Assembly (NCBI GenBank): GCA_000163695.1
Contig: GG774889.1
Span: 582,042 to 646,041 of the forward strand
Length of the DNA: 64,000 bases
Reading direction: 5' to 3'
DNA from: Bacteroidetes oral taxon 274 str. F0058
GTDB lineage: Bacteria; Bacteroidota; Bacteroidia; Bacteroidales; Paludibacteraceae
Each line of letters starts with the position of its first letter. Within the stretch, counting starts at the first letter, position 1. The notes under the pieces are model-generated. The model made no database searches. It was given only the letters and a program-made list of their open reading frames with translations, and was not told the DNA's origin. Shown in pieces: positions 58,314-64,000 of the stretch. Both the position numbers and the translations under genes were made by a program.

Positions 58314-59492
58314 ATGAAAATATTAGGAACCAATATAATATCCTCGCTCGGATTTACTACACTTGATAATTTTGAACAAGTGAAGTCCGGAGCATCTGGC
58401 GTAAAATATTACGAAGCAGGCACTTTTGACTTGCCGGAGCCTTTTGTAGCCTCTCTTATCGACAAAATAAAATTAGAGGAACATTTTGCCGATATGCTCA
58501 ACCACAGCACTTCGCCCCAAAATGTGGAGGCAGATAGCCTGACTCTTTTGGAGCGAGCCTCTGTGTTGTCTGTCGTTTATGCCAACCGCGAGGCGGAGGT
58601 GGATTTGTCTTCGCCCCATACGTTGTTTGTACTATCCACGACCAAAGGCAATATCGATGCTATCGATGCCGATTACCGAGGCAACGGATCGCCGTTTCTG
58701 TGGAGCACGGCTCGGCGTATTGCCGATTTCTTTGGCAACCCGAACACTCCGATAGTGGTATCCAACGCCTGTATATCGGGAGCTGCCGCTCAGGTGGTAG
58801 CCCTTCGGTATATTAATAACGGACTGTTTGACAATGTGGTAGTTGTCGGTGTCGATTTTTTATCGAAGTTTATAATATCGGGCTTTCAGTCGTTCAGGGC
58901 ACTTGCTCCCGACGTCTGCAAGCCTTTCGATGCAGAGCGTTGTGGGCTTAACCTCGGCGAGGCTGCCGCCACAATCATATTCGGTAAAGATACCGACGAT
59001 AAGCCCGCTCAGGCTCGCCTTATATGCGGTGCCATACGCAACGACGCCACACATATATCTGCTCCGTCGAGGACAGGGGAGGGCTGTTGCCGTGCTATCC
59101 GTAATGTGCTCTGTGGCGGACAACCGACTGCCGACGATATAGCTTTTATCAGTGCACACGGTACGGCGACACCGTACAACGACGCTATGGAAGCCAATGC
59201 AATATACCGTGCCGGATTGGGCAGCGTTGCTGTCAATTCGCTGAAAAGCCTTTTCGGACATACGCTCGGAGCAGCAGGCGTCTTGGAGACAATCGTCTCG
59301 GTCGAAGCACTCGGCAGAGGTATAGTGCTACCAACGCTCAACTGCAACAATCCCGAACAACTTATTATTGACAATCAGTCATTTTCACTGAATATAACAA
59401 AGACAATCACCCATACGGACAAAAAATATTTCCTCAAGACCCTCTCGGGTTTCGGTGGCGTGAACGCAGCTCTCCTGTTCGAGAAATATTGA
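58314..59492 (+). CDS. Beta-ketoacyl synthase (KAS I/II-like)
   Basis: 392 residues from ATG 58314, chosen because the longer frame start overlaps the thioesterase gene. The condensing-enzyme triad is complete: Cys153 in SNACISGAAAQ, His282 in SAHGTATPYNDAMEA, and His316 in KSLFGHTLGAAG. It extends an acyl chain by decarboxylative condensation. The divergence from FabF, and the neighbours, suggest a specialised chain such as an aryl polyene. No acyl carrier protein, ketoreductase or ligase is nearby, so the pathway is incomplete here. Confidence 0.85.
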   Translation: MKILGTNIISSLGFTTLDNFEQVKSGASGVKYYEAGTFDLPEPFVASLIDKIKLEEHFADMLNHSTSPQNVEADSLTLLERASVLSVVYANREAEVDLSSPHTLFVLSTTKGNIDAIDADYRGNGSPFLWSTARRIADFFGNPNTPIVVSNACISGAAAQVVALRYINNGLFDNVVVVGVDFLSKFIISGFQSFRALAPDVCKPFDAERCGLNLGEAAATIIFGKDTDDKPAQARLICGAIRNDATHISAPSRTGEGCCRAIRNVLCGGQPTADDIAFISAHGTATPYNDAMEANAIYRAGLGSVAVNSLKSLFGHTLGAAGVLETIVSVEALGRGIVLPTLNCNNPEQLIIDNQSFSLNITKTITHTDKKYFLKTLSGFGGVNAALLFEKY

Positions 59493-59532
59493 GGAAAATT
59501 ATAACAGGCAATCAAAAGACAAAATTATTTGT

Positions 59533-59541
59533 TATCTTTGC
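59533..59541 (+). promoter_or_regulatory. -7 element for rmlA
   Basis: TATCTTTGC, 45 bp before the rmlA ATG. Confidence 0.65.
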
Positions 59542-59586
59542 AATTGTTCTAATTAATCGAATTCAATTGTTAATAGATAAAATTAT

Positions 59587-60450
59587 ATGAAAGGAATAAT
59601 ACTCGCAGGAGGCAGTGCCACAAGGCTTTTCCCTTTATCCAAAGCAATCTCCAAACAGATAATGCCTGTTTATGACAAACCAATGATTTACTACCCGCTG
59701 TCTACTCTTATGCTGGCAGGTATTTGCGAAGTACTCATAATATCTACTCCCAGAGATTTGCCTATGTTCGAGGAGCTTCTGGGTAGCGGGCAAGAACTTG
59801 GTATGAAGTTCGAGTATATAGTGCAAGAGGTGCCTAACGGTCTGGCTCAGGCGTTTGTCTTGGGAGCCGACTTCCTAAATGGTGAGGGCGGTTGTCTCAT
59901 TCTCGGCGATAATCTATTCTACGGTCAGAACTTTTCGGCTATGCTCCGTCGGGCTTCTGCTATCGGGCAAGGGGCGTGTATCTTCGGCTATTTCGTAAAA
60001 GACCCGCGTGCATACGGTGTTGTAGAGTTTGCTCCCGACGGTAAGGTGCTTAGCCTCGAAGAGAAACCCGCAAAACCGAAGAGTAACTTTGCTGTACCGG
60101 GGCTGTACTTCTACGACAATACCGTGGTACAGAAAGCTAAATCGCTGAAACCCTCTGCACGAGGCGAATATGAGATTACAGACCTGAACAGGCTCTATCT
60201 CGAAGAGGGCTCGTTGCAAGTAGAGACCTTCGGACGCGGATTTACTTGGCTCGATACGGGCAATTGCGACAGTTTGCTCGATGCATCGAACTTCGTGGCT
60301 ACCATACAGAATAGGCAGGGTTTTTATATCGCCTGTATAGAGGAGATTGCGTGGAGAAACGGTTGGATATCTGACAGTGACTTGAATGCCTTGGGACGTA
60401 AGTTGGATAAGACCGAATACGGACGTTATATCTTGGAATTGAGTAAATAA
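59587..60450 (+). CDS. rmlA: Glucose-1-phosphate thymidylyltransferase
   Basis: 287-residue nucleotidyltransferase making dTDP-glucose, the first step to dTDP-rhamnose. N-terminal nucleotide motif LAGGSATRLFPLSKAISKQ, then YDKPMIYYPLSTLMLAGI, LGDNLFYG, and GFTWLDTGNCDSLLDAS. Standard length. rmlC follows 36 bp later; rmlB and rmlD are absent here. Confidence 0.95.
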   Translation: MKGIILAGGSATRLFPLSKAISKQIMPVYDKPMIYYPLSTLMLAGICEVLIISTPRDLPMFEELLGSGQELGMKFEYIVQEVPNGLAQAFVLGADFLNGEGGCLILGDNLFYGQNFSAMLRRASAIGQGACIFGYFVKDPRAYGVVEFAPDGKVLSLEEKPAKPKSNFAVPGLYFYDNTVVQKAKSLKPSARGEYEITDLNRLYLEEGSLQVETFGRGFTWLDTGNCDSLLDASNFVATIQNRQGFYIACIEEIAWRNGWISDSDLNALGRKLDKTEYGRYILELSK

Positions 60451-60486
60451 AAAACAGTAAGGATAAGATATTTAGCAATATACACG

Positions 60487-61035
60487 ATGGAAATAGTAGA
60501 AACACCGATAAAAGATCTTATTGTCGTCTGTCCCGACGTATTTGCAGACTCACGCGGATACTTCACAGAGCTTTACAACGAGAATCGGTATCGTGCTTAT
60601 GGTATCGATAACAACTTCGTACAAGACAACCTCTCGCGGTCGTCGTATGGAGTAGTGCGGGGGCTTCATCTGCAGAAAGGCGAGTCGGCTCAGGCTAAGC
60701 TCGTAAAAGTGATTGTAGGCAAGGTGTGGGACGTGGCAGTAGATTTGCGACAAGGCTCTTCGACTTATGGAGAGTGGTTCGGAGTAGAGTTGTCTGACGA
60801 AAATCACTTGCAGTTTCTCATTCCTCGTGGGTTTGCACACGGGTTCTCGGTACTCAGCCCGACGGCTATATTCAGCTATAAGTGCGACAATATATACGAC
60901 AAACAGGCGGAAGGCGGCATTATCTACAACGACCCGACACTCGCAATAGACTGGAAAGTACCTGTCGGTGAGATGATTGTATCAGACAAAGATTTGTTGT
61001 TACCTACATTTGACCAATACTGCAAACAGAAATGA
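60487..61035 (+). CDS. rmlC: dTDP-4-dehydrorhamnose 3,5-epimerase
   Basis: 182-residue cupin epimerase, third enzyme of dTDP-rhamnose synthesis. It contains DSRGYFTELYNENRY, the catalytic His in VRGLHLQKGESAQAKLV, the VDLRQGSSTYGEW strand and IPRGFAHGFSVLS. Its stop overlaps the next gene's start by 4 bp (ATGA), so the downstream TPR protein is translationally coupled. Confidence 0.95.
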   Translation: MEIVETPIKDLIVVCPDVFADSRGYFTELYNENRYRAYGIDNNFVQDNLSRSSYGVVRGLHLQKGESAQAKLVKVIVGKVWDVAVDLRQGSSTYGEWFGVELSDENHLQFLIPRGFAHGFSVLSPTAIFSYKCDNIYDKQAEGGIIYNDPTLAIDWKVPVGEMIVSDKDLLLPTFDQYCKQK

Positions 61036-61769
61036 AAAGATACGTTATTATAATATTGTTGTCGCTCGGATATATGTACTCTTACGGACAGTCTGAGTCG
61101 GGTTGCGTCGGTCTGGACAAAAAATACGGTGCCCTACTCGAAAAGAATCGTGAAAATGCTACGTTTCTCAATAATTTGCTCAACGAATATTCTACCACCT
61201 GCGTGCACTCTGCCGTGTTTCAGCAGGCTGCTGTCTACCTGCACGCTATATCACCGAGTTATTTGTCGTCGATAGGTTGTGGCGAGTATTATCACAAGGC
61301 AAACAGAATGTCGAAGTCGCTCGACTTTTACGGTAAGGCTATCTCTTTTGCCGACGACAACAGCAAGATATCCGATATTTATATGAGAATGGCGGAGATA
61401 TATTTTTATAATCTCAAGAACTTTCAGCAAGCCAGAGAATACGCCCAGAAGTCGCTCGAAATCATTGCCAACCAAGCCGCTCCATATTTTCTTTTGGCGG
61501 AGCTGTATGCCAACTCAAACATATCTAACGATGACGTTACAGATGCTGCAAAATATTGGCTTGCAGCCGATATGGCAGAGAATGCCCGCACAGCCGAGCC
61601 TACGGCAAGCAATATAGAAAGAGCTAATGCGCTGATTGCCAAATATTCGTGTATGTTTCCGACAGCGGAGCAAATACAAAACAATCGTAATATGAACGAA
61701 AACACAGCTTACCGTATTGGCGGTTGGATAGGCAGAAACACCATTTGTCGACAACGAAAATGTATGTAA
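61032..61769 (+). CDS. Exported TPR protein, 245 aa
   Basis: A signal peptide (MKRYVIIILLSLGYMYSYGQ) is followed by helices with tetratricopeptide character at about 85-180 (KSLDFYGKAISFADDN, MRMAEIYFYNLKNFQQAREYAQKSLEI). Five cysteines are scattered in the mature part and at the C-terminus (ICRQRKCM). It is coupled to rmlC by a 4-bp overlap. No catalytic motif; a scaffold role in the envelope is likely. Function unknown. Confidence 0.8.
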   Translation: MKRYVIIILLSLGYMYSYGQSESGCVGLDKKYGALLEKNRENATFLNNLLNEYSTTCVHSAVFQQAAVYLHAISPSYLSSIGCGEYYHKANRMSKSLDFYGKAISFADDNSKISDIYMRMAEIYFYNLKNFQQAREYAQKSLEIIANQAAPYFLLAELYANSNISNDDVTDAAKYWLAADMAENARTAEPTASNIERANALIAKYSCMFPTAEQIQNNRNMNENTAYRIGGWIGRNTICRQRKCM

Positions 61770-61809
61770 GAAGTTACGAATAATTGATTGAAAGATAAAT
61801 GTATAAAAT

Positions 61810-63675
61810 ATGAACAGGCACAACAAAGGACAGTTTTTTTTATTGATAGCAGCGGTAGTTGTTTCATATTTTGTTGTGATAGCTTGTGCCAATCGTGGGG
61901 CAGGTCCTCAGGGTGGTCCCAAAGACATTACTCCGCCGCACCCCATCAAGAGCACTCCCAAGCTTAATGCTCTCAATTACAAGAAGAACCGTATCGAGAT
62001 AATCTTCGACGAGATAGTGCAGGTCGAAAAAGCCTTCGATAACGTCATAATATCGCCTCCGCAGAAACAGATGCCTGTTGTAAAGGCACTTGGTAAGAGA
62101 ATTGTAGTAGATTTGAAAGACACGATACAAGAAAATACCACATACACGGTGTTTTTCGGCGATGCCATAGTAGACAACAACGAACATAACCCGCTGCCTA
62201 ACTACACTTTCTCATTCTCTACGGGCAATACGATAGACTCGCTGCAGATGTCGGGTACACTCATAAATGCATCTGACCTCAATCCGTTGTCGGGTATTGT
62301 AGTAGGGATACATAGCGATTTGTCGGACTCGGCATTTATCAAAAAACCTTTCGACCGAATAACCAAGACCGACAAAAACGGACACTTCTCGGTAAGTAAT
62401 ATCAAAGAAGGGAAATATAGAATATATGCACTCGGCGACATAGGCAACAACTTCAAATTCGACCAGCCAAACGAACTTATTGCCTTCACAGATACCGTAT
62501 TTGTGCCGTATTGTAGGACGATACAACAGACCGATACCGTCTATAGAGACTCTATCGTTACCAATAGGGGTATCAGAGATACCGTAAAAGTGTTGGATAC
62601 CATCGTCAACCGACGGAGAAATATGTTTTTCCCGGATTCTATTATCCTAAAAGCTTTTACCGAAGATTTTGTCAAGCAATATCTTGTGAAAAGCGAACGA
62701 AAAGACAGACAACATTTTTCGCTATATTTCAATGCCCCGAACGAAAAACTGCCTACTGTCGAAGCTCTCAATTTCTCGTTTGACGATAAAGTATTTATAC
62801 AGTCTAACAATCGAAAAGATAGTATAACGTATTGGTTAAAAGACTCTTTGACTTGGTCTGTGGATACTCTAAAACTTAAACTTACGTATCAAAAGACAGA
62901 CTCCACAAATATGCTTGTAACACAGGTAGATACATTGTCGCTACGTGCTCCCAAGAGAGTTGTCAAAAACAAGCCTAAGAGCAAAGGAAAACCCAAACAG
63001 GAGTTTCTGCCTGTTCGCTCTAATGCATCGACAGGCTTCAACTTCTTTGATGATATATACATAGATTTCTCTATACCTACTTCTTATGGTCTCAGAGGTA
63101 ATGTGCTTTTCGAACAAAAAGTGGATACAGTGTGGAAACCTATGCCTGCGACTATCGAAAGGCTTGATTCGACAGGGCTTAAATACGCCGTTCGTACCAC
63201 ACTGAAACCTTCGGCAGAGTACAGGCTGACGGTAGACTCTGCCTATTTTAGCGATATTTACGGCAGGGTGTCCGACAAATTTACTTCCAATATTACCTGC
63301 AAACCCAAGGAAGAATATGCTTCGCTAACGCTCGAAATGGGCTTGTATACGGGCAAAGAGATAGTAGAGCTGCTAAACAAAGAGGATAAGGTGATAAGAT
63401 CCGTAAAAGTCGATAAAAACAAAATAAAATTCGAGTACCTCGATGCAGGTACATACTATGCCCGCCTGTTTGTGGACGAAAACGGCAACGGTAAATGGGA
63501 TACGGGCGATTATGATACTAAAAAACAACCTGAGGAGGTTTATTACTATCCGTACGATTTTCAGCTACGACAGATGTGGGACGCCGAAGAGTATTGGCAC
63601 TACAAAGAGATACCGATATTGGAACAAAAACCGCAAGCACTGAAAAAAGAGGTTAATAACAAAAAACAGAATTGA
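61810..63675 (+). CDS. Large lipoprotein with Ig-like (Big_5) domain
   Basis: 621 residues. Signal peptide with lipobox (VVIACAN, Cys26), then the motif GGPKDITPPHPIKSTP and an Ig-like Big_5 domain at about 40-135 (IEIIFDEIVQV, YTVFFGDAIVDNNEHNPLPN). A CRD-like domain at about 145-210 (KNGHFSVSNIKEGKYRIYALGD) and a long beta-rich part with a Lys/Pro linker near 390 follow. The ending LFVDENGNGKWDTGDYDTKKQPE is characteristic of a widespread Bacteroidota lipoprotein family of unknown function. Four genes in a row (rmlA, rmlC, TPR, this) run on one strand; the gap here is 40 bp. Confidence 0.85.
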   Translation: MNRHNKGQFFLLIAAVVVSYFVVIACANRGAGPQGGPKDITPPHPIKSTPKLNALNYKKNRIEIIFDEIVQVEKAFDNVIISPPQKQMPVVKALGKRIVVDLKDTIQENTTYTVFFGDAIVDNNEHNPLPNYTFSFSTGNTIDSLQMSGTLINASDLNPLSGIVVGIHSDLSDSAFIKKPFDRITKTDKNGHFSVSNIKEGKYRIYALGDIGNNFKFDQPNELIAFTDTVFVPYCRTIQQTDTVYRDSIVTNRGIRDTVKVLDTIVNRRRNMFFPDSIILKAFTEDFVKQYLVKSERKDRQHFSLYFNAPNEKLPTVEALNFSFDDKVFIQSNNRKDSITYWLKDSLTWSVDTLKLKLTYQKTDSTNMLVTQVDTLSLRAPKRVVKNKPKSKGKPKQEFLPVRSNASTGFNFFDDIYIDFSIPTSYGLRGNVLFEQKVDTVWKPMPATIERLDSTGLKYAVRTTLKPSAEYRLTVDSAYFSDIYGRVSDKFTSNITCKPKEEYASLTLEMGLYTGKEIVELLNKEDKVIRSVKVDKNKIKFEYLDAGTYYARLFVDENGNGKWDTGDYDTKKQPEEVYYYPYDFQLRQMWDAEEYWHYKEIPILEQKPQALKKEVNNKKQN

Positions 63676-63697
63676 TTTTATTAAAACAAATAGAGAT

Positions 63698-64000
63698 ATG
63701 AATATACAACAGCTTGAATATCTGATAGCAGTGGACGACCTGAAGCATTTCGCCAGGGCGGCAGAGCATTGCAACGTAACACAACCCACTCTCAGTACTA
63801 TGATACAGAAGATGGAAGAAGAGTTGAACGTAAAGATTTTTAATCGCTCCAAACACCCGATAGAATCTACCGAGATAGGCAAACAGATTATTGCTCAGGC
63901 ACGTGTGTCGTTGCAGCAGCTCAGTAAGATAAAAAAGATAGTCAATGCCGAGCAGACAACAATATCGGGGACTTTTAGGCTTAGCATAATACCCACAATA
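63698..64000 (+). CDS. oxyR: LysR-family regulator, OxyR-like (partial)
   Basis: The first 101 residues of a gene cut by the window end. The N-terminal winged helix is complete: MNIQQLEYLIAVDDLKHFAR, AAEHCNVTQPTLSTMIQKME, then the start of the effector domain (GTFRLSIIPTI). The wording resembles the hydrogen-peroxide-sensing OxyR of Bacteroidota, but its redox cysteines lie beyond the window, so the symbol is tentative. It begins 22 bp after the Ig-like lipoprotein stop. Confidence 0.75.
   Translation, partial: MNIQQLEYLIAVDDLKHFARAAEHCNVTQPTLSTMIQKMEEELNVKIFNRSKHPIESTEIGKQIIAQARVSLQQLSKIKKIVNAEQTTISGTFRLSIIPTI

Overview
The window comes from a Bacteroidota chromosome, most likely order Bacteroidales. 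Signs of this are the Bacteroidota-type -7 promoter element TAnnTTTG in front of many genes, the near absence of Shine-Dalgarno sequences, several type IX secretion (T9SS) components, a T9SS cargo protease with a C-terminal sorting domain, and a tryptophanase of the Porphyromonas type. Genus and species cannot be fixed from the sequence alone. Most of the 64 kb is housekeeping DNA with little mobile DNA: no transposase, integrase, CRISPR array or rRNA operon was seen.

Layout. 1-2 kb: a tandemly duplicated lipoprotein gene, one copy cut by the window edge, with a structured non-coding stretch behind it. 2-20 kb, mostly minus strand: pta and purC, T9SS genes gldD, porW/sprE (behind xseB), porE and porT, thiL with a phenylacetate-CoA-ligase-like gene, SRP RNA, a parvulin/lipoprotein/MutS-like operon and an M16 peptidase; two small lipoprotein genes on the plus strand interrupt this. 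20-31.5 kb: methylmalonyl-CoA epimerase, def, typA, uvrC, an M3 peptidase, a secreted subtilisin with a T9SS tail and an OmpA-family protein. 31.6-37.8 kb: lpdA, tryptophanase, a small ribbon-helix-helix-like protein, a lone protease-propeptide-like secreted protein, sufE, meaB, an FKBP isomerase and tRNA-Thr. 37.8-48 kb, minus strand: a phosphate-uptake operon that includes a ferredoxin:NADP-reductase-like subunit, a secreted TonB-domain protein, and a TetR/TolC/MFP/RND efflux operon ending in a PII-like gene. 48-53.3 kb: dnaB and an OPT transporter, separated by a foreign-looking acyltransferase gene. 53.6-56 kb: CopA with a fused CopZ-like tail. 56.3-59.5 kb: a four-gene fatty-acid/aryl-polyene-like cassette. 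59.5-64 kb: rmlA, rmlC, a TPR protein, an Ig-like lipoprotein and the start of a LysR/OxyR-type regulator.

How the genes work together. GldD, PorW, PorE and PorT are envelope parts of the T9SS, and the subtilisin at 27.65 kb looks like one of its clients. Tryptophanase, the M3 and M16 peptidases, Pta, methylmalonyl-CoA epimerase and MeaB fit an anaerobe that ferments amino acids or peptides to acetate and propionate.

The most unusual locus is 49.98-51.40 kb. There an acyltransferase gene with foreign codon use and its own Shine-Dalgarno sequence lies between two copies of the leader and first 21 codons of the OPT transporter gene. The left copy continues into a deleted remnant of the same transporter. 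Second is copA, where a strong internal ribosome-binding site and an A8 tract sit exactly at the start of the CopZ-like tail.
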